Positions 9,215-16,532 of a stretch of DNA of 20,545 nucleotides are shown here, piece after piece. A program made the position numbers and the translations under genes. Numbering within the stretch: position 1 is the first letter of the stretch; each line of letters opens with the position of its first letter. Source of the stretch: a virus; the IMG/VR virus record IMGVR_UViG_3300004770_000143, positions 1 to 20,545 of that record; one strand, 5' to 3'. Below the pieces are notes generated by a model. It was given only the letters and a program-made list of their open reading frames with translations, was not told the origin of the DNA and made no database searches.

Positions 9215-9222
9215 TATAAATA
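9215..9222 (+). promoter_or_regulatory. T4-type late promoter box TATAAATA
   Basis: An exact TATAAATA octamer lies four bases after the preceding stop codon and 19 bases before the next start. It is followed by an AGAGG ribosome binding site at 9232-9236. It probably starts a late transcript covering the 581-residue gene and the genes after it. Confidence 0.65.
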
Positions 9223-9241
9223 TAAGTAAAAAGAGGATACC

Positions 9242-10987
9242 ATGCCCAGTCACGATAACACACAAAATTCTAATACCCAACAAGGAGCAGCGCAAGCTAC
9301 TGGTGGGGAAAAAATAAAGAAGATGGTTACTAAACAGCATAATGACCCTATTGATAAGGGACTAACTATGACTGGATCAAGACCAGATAAAATCATTATC
9401 AACCCTGAGCAAAAAAATCTTTTAAATAATTCTTTTGGTGATTTTTTTGGCGAACCTATTAATGAATTGACTACTCAACAAAGAATGAAGAAAGCTATTA
9501 ATTTTAAAAGAATAAAAAGTAAAGTAGAACTTGCCAGAAACAAATCAATGCTTAGAAAAGGTTCTGCTAAAGTAATTGCTAAGAGAGCAAAAGTACTAGC
9601 ACTTAATATCATTAAAACTAAACTTGCTGGTAATAGAAAAATATCTGATCTTTCTGCTATGGAAAAACAAAGAATTGAAAAAATTATGGGTAAAAATAGC
9701 GATGGCGTCAATAGACTTGCCTTGCGTTTGATTCCAGCTGTAAAGAAAAAAGAAGCAAAAAGATTTCTTAAGAAAGAATTTGTTGATACTGATAACTTAA
9801 AAGAAACAGTAGATTTTATTAATGAAATGGCTGTGAACTGTGCTGGCTTTGGTGGCATAAGAGGAATGGGATATATTTCTGGTTCTGCAGATACTGATTC
9901 TCCTAATTATGTTTCTAATAATGTGGCTGACGCAAATGAAATCAATGCTCTTATGCAACAGATAATGCAGGATCATGAAGATATTCATTATTCTGATGGA
10001 GAACAGGATGCTAATATTGCTCCTCAATCAGATACGAAAGATAATATAATGACTGGATCAAAAAATACAAATAAAACTTCAAAAGTTGTAGCAAAAGAAT
10101 CTGTAAAGCTTGATCCAAATGATAGCCATCAAAGAGATGATGGAACTGATATGTTGGTAAAAACATTCAAGCATGATACTCCCGGCGAAAAAAATAAGGT
10201 ACAGAATGTATTTAAAAGAACAGCAAAAGTAAATAATGCTTTTGAATCTTTCCTTGAATCAGAAAATCGTGAGGCTATTCCTCGTTCTGGTCAACCAAGA
10301 AAGAAACTTGATCTAACAGTAAGAAATCTTGGAACTGATAGAAAAAAATCTACAGGACCATATCGCCAGCAAGAAATTCAAAAACAGATTGTTGATGAAT
10401 CTGAAGTTTGGGATAAACCAAATCCTGTAAAGCATCATGAAAAACTTTCTCCTGTAGCTAAAGCAAAAGCAAAAGCTCGTGCTAAATCTCATGGAAGACC
10501 ATATCCAAACATGGTCGATAATATGTGGGCTGCAAGAAACGAAGAATTTAATTCGCTTGATGAAGTTGCTGCATGGCAGAAAAAAGAAGGTAAGAATCAG
10601 ACTGGTGGACTAAATCAAAAAGGAGTTGACTCTTATCGTAGAGAACATCCCGGTTCACATCTTCAAACAGCTGTAACAACTAAACCTTCTAAACTAAAAC
10701 CGGGTTCAAAGGCAGCAAAAAGACGCAAATCATTTTGTGCTCGTATGAGTGGTATGCCGGGTCCAATGAAAGATGATAATGGTAAGCCAACAAGAAAAGC
10801 TCTTTCTCTTCGTAAATGGAATTGTCATGAAGATTTAAATGTAAGAGACCCAGCTGGCCATCTTATTAAAATTAAAAAATTACAATTTCGTGGTGTTGAT
10901 ATGAAGCTTCATACTTCTTACCCCGGCAAATCTAGTTCTTCTGGCGCAGGTGGCGGTGGTGGATGTGGTGGCGGTGGTGGTAAATAA
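9242..10987 (+). CDS. Basic virion-associated-type protein with DUF6321-like segment (581 aa)
   Basis: The protein has four visible parts. Residues 1-70 are polar and probably flexible. Residues ~80-180 are Lys/Arg-rich and helical (MKKAINFKRIKSK, then KRAKVLALNIIKTKLAG and LRLIPAVKKKEAKRF), a region I associate with conserved proteins of aquatic T4-like phages. Residues ~200-430 are low-complexity. Residues ~440-530 (AWQKKEGKNQTGGLNQKG, then KAAKRRKSFCARMSGMPGPM and KWNC) resemble the family called DUF6321, recalled from memory. The C-terminus is a glycine tail with one central cysteine, GAGGGGGCGGGGGK. The gene follows an exact late promoter box and an AGAGG site. Its basic charge and its place among virion genes suggest a DNA-associated or internal virion role, but no function is established. 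Confidence 0.75.
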   Translation: MPSHDNTQNSNTQQGAAQATGGEKIKKMVTKQHNDPIDKGLTMTGSRPDKIIINPEQKNLLNNSFGDFFGEPINELTTQQRMKKAINFKRIKSKVELARNKSMLRKGSAKVIAKRAKVLALNIIKTKLAGNRKISDLSAMEKQRIEKIMGKNSDGVNRLALRLIPAVKKKEAKRFLKKEFVDTDNLKETVDFINEMAVNCAGFGGIRGMGYISGSADTDSPNYVSNNVADANEINALMQQIMQDHEDIHYSDGEQDANIAPQSDTKDNIMTGSKNTNKTSKVVAKESVKLDPNDSHQRDDGTDMLVKTFKHDTPGEKNKVQNVFKRTAKVNNAFESFLESENREAIPRSGQPRKKLDLTVRNLGTDRKKSTGPYRQQEIQKQIVDESEVWDKPNPVKHHEKLSPVAKAKAKARAKSHGRPYPNMVDNMWAARNEEFNSLDEVAAWQKKEGKNQTGGLNQKGVDSYRREHPGSHLQTAVTTKPSKLKPGSKAAKRRKSFCARMSGMPGPMKDDNGKPTRKALSLRKWNCHEDLNVRDPAGHLIKIKKLQFRGVDMKLHTSYPGKSSSSGAGGGGGCGGGGGK

Positions 10988-10993
10988 TACCAT

Positions 10994-11001
10994 CATAAAT
11001 A
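10994..11001 (+). promoter_or_regulatory. Possible late promoter box, variant CATAAATA
   Basis: Seven of eight bases match TATAAATA, 22 bases upstream of the Dps-like start and in the short gap after the preceding stop. It lies in the same relative position as the exact boxes at 1026 and 9215, which is why it is listed despite the mismatch. Confidence 0.4.
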
Positions 11002-11023
11002 GTTTTATTTAAGGGATATAAAC

Positions 11024-11530
11024 ATGGAACAACTTATTGAAAGCATGAAAGTTTTACATGCTACTAACTTTGCCTTTTATCTTAAGATTCATTTCTTTCA
11101 CTGGAATGTTACTGGTCCTAATTTTCCTCAGTATCATAAATTTTTTCAAAAACTTTATGAAGAAATTTTTGATTCTGTTGATTCTGTTGCTGAACACATC
11201 AGAGCAATCGAAGGTTATGCTCCCGGTTCTTTCCAAAGATTTAAAGAATTGTCTTTGATTCAAGATCAAATTGAAGTTATTCCTGCTTCCCAGATGTTCA
11301 ATCAAGCTTTATCTGATAATAATACTGTTATTATAGCTTTAAAAAATTCTTATAAACTTGCAAATGCCCAAGGCGAAGTTGGGTTAGCAAATTTCCTTCA
11401 AGATAGAATTGATACACATAAGAAGCATGGGTGGATGCTTCGTTCCACAGATGGAATTAGTTCTTTGGCCGTTGATGGAGCAAATGCTGTATCAGCTGAT
11501 ATGAGTGGACATATTTCAACAACAGTCTAG
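11024..11530 (+). CDS. dps: Dps-like ferritin (DNA-protection during starvation family)
   Basis: The 168-residue product fits the Dps family, which forms 12-subunit cages that oxidise Fe(II), often with hydrogen peroxide, store iron and sometimes bind DNA. Residues 16-60 contain HWNVTGPNF, YHKFF and DSVDSVAEHIR. The ferroxidase ligands H26, H38, D53 and E57 have spacings of 12, 15 and 4, the same as H31, H43, D58 and E62 in Listeria Dps. The later helices are less conserved, and the end (DGANAVSADMSGHISTTV) is not a lysine-rich DNA-binding tail. AAGGG lies at 11011-11015 before the ATG. It sits between presumed virion genes and behind a possible late promoter, so late expression is likely. 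It could protect phage DNA or handle iron, or have been recruited as a virion or assembly protein; the choice is inference. Confidence 0.8.
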   Translation: MEQLIESMKVLHATNFAFYLKIHFFHWNVTGPNFPQYHKFFQKLYEEIFDSVDSVAEHIRAIEGYAPGSFQRFKELSLIQDQIEVIPASQMFNQALSDNNTVIIALKNSYKLANAQGEVGLANFLQDRIDTHKKHGWMLRSTDGISSLAVDGANAVSADMSGHISTTV

Positions 11531-11541
11531 CAATTTAAAAA

Positions 11542-11549
11542 CCTAAATA
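11542..11549 (+). promoter_or_regulatory. Weak late promoter candidate CCTAAATA
   Basis: Six of eight bases match the late box, and the downstream TAGTAT matches what follows the exact box at 1026. It sits in the 73-base gap after the Dps-like gene, the longest non-coding gap in the window apart from none larger. The rest of this gap is AT-rich with no clear hairpin. Confidence 0.25.
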
Positions 11550-11603
11550 TAGTATTATAAACATTTTTTAATATTATTTTTTTAGGAATAAAGGAGAAAA
11601 CAA

Positions 11604-12446
11604 ATGGCACAATGGGGTAATCACGATAATAGTTCTAATTCAGTATTATGGGGTGTTACTGAATATCATAAGAGAGCAACGGCGGCAAATCGTAATGCTT
11701 TTTTTGGTAATACTACGCCAGATGCATATATCACTGGCATAACGGTTGGTCAATATGGTGCTGATGCTACTGAAACAGATGTTTCAAATGGTCCAGTAAA
11801 TCTTGTTACTATAACTAATTCTGGTTCTGGTTATTCTACAAACGTATATGCTGCATTAACAGGTGGTGGTGGTTCTGGAGCAAATGTTACAGCAGTTGTA
11901 AGTTCAACTGGAAGAGTGACATCGACTACTATTAATAGTGGTGGAAGTTCTTATGAAACTAATCCAACAATTACTATTCCAGCACCTAATTTAATTATTT
12001 GGAACGGTAATACGGCTGTACAATCCAATGCAATTGATATTGTTTCTGCAAATAGCTATTTCGCTGTTGGTGATGTTGTTACTTATGCTGGTAATGCTAC
12101 ATCGACTCCAGTAGGATTGGTAAATAATACTCAGTATTTTGTTATTTTAGCAAATACTACTGTTCTACAACTTTCAAATACTCATAGTGGTCCAGCATTA
12201 TCATTTTCTGCTGCGAGCGGGAATAGTGTAACAGCTGGTGGTGCAACATTCCAAGGCCAAACAGCTACTGCAGCAGCTGTTGTTGGTGGTGGTATCAATA
12301 AAGGTGTCACACATTCTGGGTGGGTTATACGTAAAGTAGGAAGTGGTGGAAGAGCTGGGCGTGTACAATATGAAACTTTAGTTGCCATGGGCTCTATTAC
12401 TGGCGATTCATCTGACAATACTGTTCTACCAAATTCAAATACTTAA
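11604..12446 (+). CDS. Virion structural-type protein, Gly/Thr/Asn-rich (280 aa), function unknown
   Basis: A strong AAGGAG site at 11591-11596 sits eight bases before the start. The N-terminus reads MAQWGNHDNSSNSVLWGVTE, residues ~60-130 form a beta-rich stretch with ITNSGSGYST and GGGGSGANVTAVV that looks like a short repeated beta-domain, and the C-terminus (HSGWVIRKVGSGGRAGRVQYETLVAMGSI) resembles the ending of conserved structural proteins I recall from T4-like phages of aquatic bacteria. No signal peptide, membrane segment or catalytic motif is seen. Its place among fibre genes supports a capsid-surface or neck-associated role, but that is inference from context and composition. Confidence 0.7.
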   Translation: MAQWGNHDNSSNSVLWGVTEYHKRATAANRNAFFGNTTPDAYITGITVGQYGADATETDVSNGPVNLVTITNSGSGYSTNVYAALTGGGGSGANVTAVVSSTGRVTSTTINSGGSSYETNPTITIPAPNLIIWNGNTAVQSNAIDIVSANSYFAVGDVVTYAGNATSTPVGLVNNTQYFVILANTTVLQLSNTHSGPALSFSAASGNSVTAGGATFQGQTATAAAVVGGGINKGVTHSGWVIRKVGSGGRAGRVQYETLVAMGSITGDSSDNTVLPNSNT

Positions 12447-12470
12447 TAACAAAAATAAGGGTGCGTCTGA

Positions 12471-14186
12471 ATGCCAAAAATTACAGAATTAAATTCTATT
12501 GTAAATGTTTCTGGTACTGATTTACTTGCGATAGTACATGATCCTAATGGCGCACCCTCTACTAATAAAATAAAAATTGTTGATTTTGCAAATAGTATAT
12601 CACAGACTATAACTGCAAATATTGTTTTTTCTAATACTACTATAATCACAAGAAACTATGGTGAACCTTTAGTTCTTGCATCAAATGGCTCATCAGTTAA
12701 CATTAATACAAATACAGATGTTAACTGGTCATTTGATAATACTGGTTTATTAAATTTAATATCAACCACGTATGGGACTGAAATTGAAATTGGTCAAGGC
12801 ATGGGACCAACAATTCTTGCAAATGGTTCATTATATACTTATTCATATTATACTAACACAGAAACAAATGAAAATTGGGATCAAGGAAATCTTGTTTATC
12901 CAGGAGCATCTCAAATATGGACTGAATATTACGGAAATACTAGTACTTCTGATTCTTATAGAGCTACTGTTTTGTCAATGAATTCTAATTATGGAAATTA
13001 TGGTGTTAATGTATATATTGCAAATAATACGTTAAGTCAAAATTGGAATTTCACTATTGATGGTAATTTATCAATACCTCCTACTGGAGATATTATACGT
13101 AACGGTAATTCTGTTATTACATTACCAATGTTGACACCAAAAATTCAATATACTGGCGTATGGAATGGTTATCCTTTTATTATGAATCTTCTAAAAGGAA
13201 GAGCAATAATATACAATTCAAATAATTACATTCTTGAGTCTAAAACAAAATATTGGATGGCCGATAGATTCTACACTGGAGATTCTGATCTTAGTGGAAC
13301 AGAAACAATAACTTTTTCTAATATTGGCGGAATTGATAATTATTTTTCAGTCGGTGGAAAAGGCGAAGTAATTCTTTCTAATATTGATCTAGATGGTCTT
13401 GATGTAATAACTCAATATGTAAATATTGCATATTTACCTTCATTAACATCATTTAGTGCAAATAATTTAGCTTTTGTGGGCGGCAATTTTACCATTCATG
13501 ATATTAGTAATACCTCAACAACATTTAATTTTTCAAATTTAGTCCATATAGATGGGAATTTATATATAACAAATAATTATTATCTTACTAATTATCCTCA
13601 ATTTCCCGCACTACAAGAAGCTGGCGTATTAAATTATTATTATAATTATTCTATAACCGATTATCCAAGATTTAATTCACTTGAATATTGTGCTTCCATG
13701 TTTTTTTATAATAATCCCGGTTTATCTTCTGGTACTCAATTTGATGAATTGAGATCAACACATAATATATATTTTAATTCTAATGTAAATATGGCAAATC
13801 CACCAACTTTTCCTGAATTAGAATTAATCACTGGGTATCTTGAAATTTCAAATAATCCGATTATGACTACTGCACCAGCATTTCCTTTATTATCAATTTG
13901 TGATCAATATATTAATTTTGATAATAATATATCTATGGTCAATGGGTTCAATTTTAATTCTATTAAACAAATATTTGGCGATTTTACTGCATATAATTGT
14001 GCATTAGATCAAGCTTCTGTTGATTATATTTTAAATTTATTAGCTAGTTTAGATGGAACAAATGGAACTACTATGTATAGTTATAATATAAATTTGAGTG
14101 GTGGTACAAGTTCACCACGTTCTTCTGCATCAGATACAGCATATGCTATTCTTATTAGCCGTGGCTGCACAATTTATTTAAATTAA
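12471..14186 (+). CDS. Fibre-like virion protein with leucine-rich-repeat-like region (571 aa)
   Basis: Residues 1-40 (ITELNSI..GTDLLAIVHDPNGAPSTNKI) look like an N-terminal attachment domain common to phage fibre-type proteins. Residues ~84-215 contain two 'W-x-F-D/I-x-x-G-x-L' units (NWSFDNTGLLNL, NWNFTIDGNLSIPPTGDI), typical of fibre shafts. Residues ~275-510 are irregular repeats of about 22-25 residues with hydrophobic strands and NN or SNN turns (LEISNNPIMTTAPAFPLL, LYITNNYYLTNYPQFPAL), resembling leucine-rich repeats of the BspA or receptor-L type. Residues ~511-571 (LDQASVDYILNLLASLDG then NLSGGTSSP and SRGCTIYLN) match a terminal domain often found in phage proteins. LRR-type surfaces bind proteins or glycans, so receptor recognition is a reasonable inference. 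An AAGGG site precedes the start. Confidence 0.8.
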   Translation: MPKITELNSIVNVSGTDLLAIVHDPNGAPSTNKIKIVDFANSISQTITANIVFSNTTIITRNYGEPLVLASNGSSVNINTNTDVNWSFDNTGLLNLISTTYGTEIEIGQGMGPTILANGSLYTYSYYTNTETNENWDQGNLVYPGASQIWTEYYGNTSTSDSYRATVLSMNSNYGNYGVNVYIANNTLSQNWNFTIDGNLSIPPTGDIIRNGNSVITLPMLTPKIQYTGVWNGYPFIMNLLKGRAIIYNSNNYILESKTKYWMADRFYTGDSDLSGTETITFSNIGGIDNYFSVGGKGEVILSNIDLDGLDVITQYVNIAYLPSLTSFSANNLAFVGGNFTIHDISNTSTTFNFSNLVHIDGNLYITNNYYLTNYPQFPALQEAGVLNYYYNYSITDYPRFNSLEYCASMFFYNNPGLSSGTQFDELRSTHNIYFNSNVNMANPPTFPELELITGYLEISNNPIMTTAPAFPLLSICDQYINFDNNISMVNGFNFNSIKQIFGDFTAYNCALDQASVDYILNLLASLDGTNGTTMYSYNINLSGGTSSPRSSASDTAYAILISRGCTIYLN

Positions 14187-14199
14187 AAAGGTTTAAAAT

Positions 14200-14901
14200 A
14201 TGTCATCTATAATAGTGTCTACAAGTGGAACTTCTGGAACTCCTAAAAGAATAGAATTGACTGATGCAATTATGACAGCAAGAATCGCTACTATTGCAAC
14301 TGCAAAAGGGATTCATATTTCAAATTGCAAAGTAATAAATGTTGCATGGGATAAAGATTCATCATCTGCAGTTCGTTTTGCAGAATGGGGGAAACAAACT
14401 GGTAAAAAAATTATTGGTATTGTTCCTGTAAATCAAATTGTAGAAACTTTTATAAAAGAAAAAGTTGATTGTATTTTTGGTGCGCCAGCATATCTTGTTC
14501 GTGTTGCACAATTATTTCAAGAAACTGGTAAATCAGCTGGTCTATTACAAATAATAACTGGCCATGTAGCTATATCTGATAAGGATGTGGCTTTTATTAA
14601 AAAATGGTTATGTAAAAATATTCAAGTAAATTATGGATGTAGTGAAATTGGAACAATAGCTTCTGCAACTGTAGAACAGATCGAAGATACAGATGGTTGT
14701 GTAGGATTTCCTCTCCCAAATGTTCAAGTCGAAATTGTAAATGGCGGGTATATTCGTATAAAGTCACCAACAACTATGGTAACTGAATATGTAGATGATC
14801 CAGAGAGTACTGCTAAATATTTTATTGACGGATGGTTTTATCCCGGTGACACAGGCTATTTTACAAAAGATGGTAGATTAGTAATTACAAAGAATAGATA
14901 A
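14200..14901 (+). CDS. Minimal adenylate-forming (ANL / acyl-CoA synthetase-like) core domain
   Basis: The 233-residue product carries the central motifs of ANL enzymes, which activate a carboxylate with ATP to an acyl-AMP. Seen are the A3 phosphate loop STSGTSGTPK at residues 7-16, a GAPAYLVRVAQL helix at 94-105, the A5 motif NYGCSE at 144-149, the A6 region GCVGFPLPNV at 166-175, and the A7 aspartate in YPGDTGYF at 214-221 (D217). The protein ends at KNR, where the A8 hinge arginine normally starts the mobile C-terminal domain. The usual ~150 N-terminal residues and the ~110-residue C-terminal domain with the catalytic lysine are both absent; an in-frame stop two codons upstream and the flanking genes leave no remnant. 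It follows a fibre gene by 13 bases. It may be a stand-alone acyl-AMP or nucleotide-binding protein, a partner of a separate domain, or a decayed import that remains intact as an ORF. Confidence 0.8.
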   Translation: MSSIIVSTSGTSGTPKRIELTDAIMTARIATIATAKGIHISNCKVINVAWDKDSSSAVRFAEWGKQTGKKIIGIVPVNQIVETFIKEKVDCIFGAPAYLVRVAQLFQETGKSAGLLQIITGHVAISDKDVAFIKKWLCKNIQVNYGCSEIGTIASATVEQIEDTDGCVGFPLPNVQVEIVNGGYIRIKSPTTMVTEYVDDPESTAKYFIDGWFYPGDTGYFTKDGRLVITKNR

Positions 14902-14906
14902 ATTTT

Positions 14907-15296
14907 ATGGATAAATTGGATGAGTCAAATTTTTTATTATATGCAGCAAAACATTATGAAAATACACAATGCTATGACACCATAGAATTTTATGATGATT
15001 TAAAAAGATTTAAGTATATAAAAAGATTATTTAATAGATATGCAGAAGAAGGCGATTTGAAAGAGAGATTGATATTAAATCATATCATAATTCTCAATAA
15101 TGTATTTGGACCAGAAGCAACATCTAAAATGTTGTTTTTGAAATGCAGAGGGCTAGAAGAATATTTAAAACCATTTCTTTTATTTTTAAATATTCTTCCA
15201 GAAAAAATAGAAAATGTTGGTATAGATAATAGAACTATATACACATTAGAAATAAAAATGAATACTTATATTCTAGAACAACTAAGGAAGATATAA
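14907..15296 (+). CDS. Conserved phage protein of unknown function (129 aa, DUF7207-like)
   Basis: The sequence is mostly helical and reads FYDDLKRFKYIKRLFNRYAEEGDLKERLILNHIIILNNVFGPEA, a pattern I recall from a family of short proteins (DUF7207) in T4-like phages of aquatic bacteria. The start is five bases after the preceding stop, with no strong ribosome binding site, so translation is probably coupled to the upstream ANL-like gene. The stop is one base before the next start. No membrane segment, signal peptide or catalytic motif is visible. The function is unknown; the family name comes from memory and should be treated as tentative. Confidence 0.75.
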   Translation: MDKLDESNFLLYAAKHYENTQCYDTIEFYDDLKRFKYIKRLFNRYAEEGDLKERLILNHIIILNNVFGPEATSKMLFLKCRGLEEYLKPFLLFLNILPEKIENVGIDNRTIYTLEIKMNTYILEQLRKI

Positions 15297-15297
15297 A

Positions 15298-15825
15298 ATG
15301 GTTGTAGATTCATATCTTGTATATGCTTTCGTAAGAAGATTGGTCATGCCATTTGATAAGTATCCTGCGTATACTGCAGGATTGATAGACGCTGATGGAA
15401 ATTTTCTAAAAAGTAGAGACCAATTTACTCCTGATGAAAAGAAAGCTCTCCCTTTATTTGATATCATGATCATAAATTTAAAGAGATTGATTGCTAAGTT
15501 GCCTCTTGGTAAAACAAGACTTGCGACCATCGCAGCTGCATTGATGTTACTCAGAGCAAAACCTAATAAAAAGAAAGTTAATGAATCATTATATTCACTC
15601 GAAGAAGATTTAATTAATACAATGAAAGAAGTTGAAACTGTTATGGAAGATGGTGCAGCCGCCGCAGGAGTCGTAAATAATGCAGGGGGCGGTGGTATTG
15701 CTGGTCTTGGAGATCGTCCAAGTGTTATTGTTGTTCCTCCAAAAGCAGCAACAAAATATAAAAAAGGAAATCAAAAAGCAGCTAATGTAATAATGGGTAT
15801 TGTAAAAAGAAGGACACAAATATAA
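15298..15825 (+). CDS. Conserved phage protein of unknown function (175 aa), possibly structural
   Basis: The N-terminal half (VDSYLVYAFVRRLVMPFDKYPAYTAGLIDADGN, then FDIMIINLKRLIAKLPLGKTRLATIAAALMLL) looks like a folded, mostly helical domain; I recall similar sequences in T4-like phages of aquatic bacteria, usually unassigned or called structural. Residues ~120-145 are an Ala/Gly-rich linker (AAAAGVVNNAGGGGIAGLG), and the C-terminus is basic (KYKKGNQKAANVIMGIVKRR). The gene starts one base after the previous stop and overlaps the next start (TAATG), so it belongs to a tightly coupled string with the spanin genes. The hydrophobic helix around ATIAAALMLL is too short and charged at its flanks for a confident membrane call, so I do not call it a holin. 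Confidence 0.7.
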   Translation: MVVDSYLVYAFVRRLVMPFDKYPAYTAGLIDADGNFLKSRDQFTPDEKKALPLFDIMIINLKRLIAKLPLGKTRLATIAAALMLLRAKPNKKKVNESLYSLEEDLINTMKEVETVMEDGAAAAGVVNNAGGGGIAGLGDRPSVIVVPPKAATKYKKGNQKAANVIMGIVKRRTQI

Positions 15826-16187
15826 TGTTTGGAAGATTGCCTCTCATACTTTTTGGAATAGCTTTTGCCGTTGCATCTTTTTGGACATGGCTTGCTGTTC
15901 ATGACCACAATCTTAGAATTGAGATCATTGCCGAATTTAATACACAACAAGAACAATTGCTTGCTCAGAAAAAAGAAGAATTTGATAATCAAATGAAAGA
16001 ACTGCAGTCTAAATCTGATGACTTGAAAAAAGAAATTGATGATAAGAATGCATCTTTAGAAACCATAACAACTGATATCGATAAGAATATGAAATCAACA
16101 GATGCCAGCGATGCTGCTGCACCATACCTCAAAGAAATTGTTACAAAATTACAGAAATCATTTGGTGATAAGGATATTAAAAAATGA
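15825..16187 (+). CDS. Inner-membrane spanin (Rz-like, i-spanin)
   Basis: The 120-residue protein has one N-terminal membrane segment (residues ~5-24, LPLILFGIAFAVASFWTWLA) followed by a charged, coiled-coil-type periplasmic region (residues ~35-90, QQEQLLAQKKEEFDNQMKEL and onward) and a short tail. This is the layout of Rz-type i-spanins, which span the periplasm with an outer-membrane lipoprotein and fuse the two membranes at the end of lysis. The following gene encodes a small lipoprotein and overlaps it by ATGA, the expected two-gene arrangement. Assignment rests on topology and context, since spanins are poorly conserved in sequence. Confidence 0.75.
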   Translation: MFGRLPLILFGIAFAVASFWTWLAVHDHNLRIEIIAEFNTQQEQLLAQKKEEFDNQMKELQSKSDDLKKEIDDKNASLETITTDIDKNMKSTDASDAAAPYLKEIVTKLQKSFGDKDIKK

Positions 16188-16468
16188 AAAAGATAACTGT
16201 ATCTATTATTACATTGGCATTAGCTGGGTGTGCGAGTACTGAACCAGTAAAGCTTATAGCACCAGAATATAAAGTTGTCAAGATACCTGATAATCTTTAT
16301 GAGTGTCCTACAATCAAAAAGTTTCCTGATTCGGACAAATTGACTAATCAACAGGTTGGTAGTCTTTTGATAAAAGTTCAAAAATATAACGTTGTATGCA
16401 AAAATTCACTTGACGGAATCAAAAAATACATTAACGACGCAGACAAGACAATCTCTACTAAAAAATAA
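16184..16468 (+). CDS. Outer-membrane lipoprotein spanin (Rz1-like, o-spanin)
   Basis: The 94-residue product starts with a lipoprotein signal, MKKITVSIITLALAGCAS, with lipobox L13-A14-G15-C16. Cleavage would leave C16 as the lipidated first residue, and alanine at +2 favours the outer membrane. The mature ~79 residues are hydrophilic, include two further cysteines (C41 and C56 region) and end in a Lys-rich helix. It overlaps the i-spanin gene by four bases (ATGA) in a different frame, a classical separated Rz/Rz1 layout with a minimal overlap rather than an embedded gene. It is unusually long compared with lambda Rz1 but within the range of o-spanins. A different small phage lipoprotein is possible but less likely given the partner. 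Confidence 0.75.
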   Translation: MKKITVSIITLALAGCASTEPVKLIAPEYKVVKIPDNLYECPTIKKFPDSDKLTNQQVGSLLIKVQKYNVVCKNSLDGIKKYINDADKTISTKK

Positions 16469-16471
16469 TTA

Positions 16472-16500
16472 TTGACTTTTGATTTCAAAGTGCGTATACT
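16472..16500 (+). promoter_or_regulatory. Sigma70-type early promoter ahead of the primase
   Basis: TTGACT at 16472-16477 and TATACT at 16495-16500 are separated by exactly 17 bases, close to the bacterial consensus TTGACA-17-TATAAT. It lies in the 64-base gap between the spanin genes and the primase and is the natural start of the early, host-polymerase-dependent transcript. A GGAG site at 16522-16525 follows, before the primase ATG. Confidence 0.75.
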
Positions 16501-16532
16501 CAGTATTGCATTATTGAAATTGGAGTTAATAT

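Noticed and set aside
11531-11603. An intrinsic terminator in the gap after the Dps-like gene
   Set aside because: There are T-rich runs but no G+C-rich stem before them.
14200-14901. A pseudogene call for the ANL-like gene
   Set aside because: Motifs A3 to A7 are intact, the frame is open, and the ends fall at domain borders; without flanking remnants there is no direct sign of decay.
15298-15825. A holin next to the spanins
   Set aside because: The only hydrophobic stretch is short and flanked by charged residues, and the protein is otherwise soluble in character.
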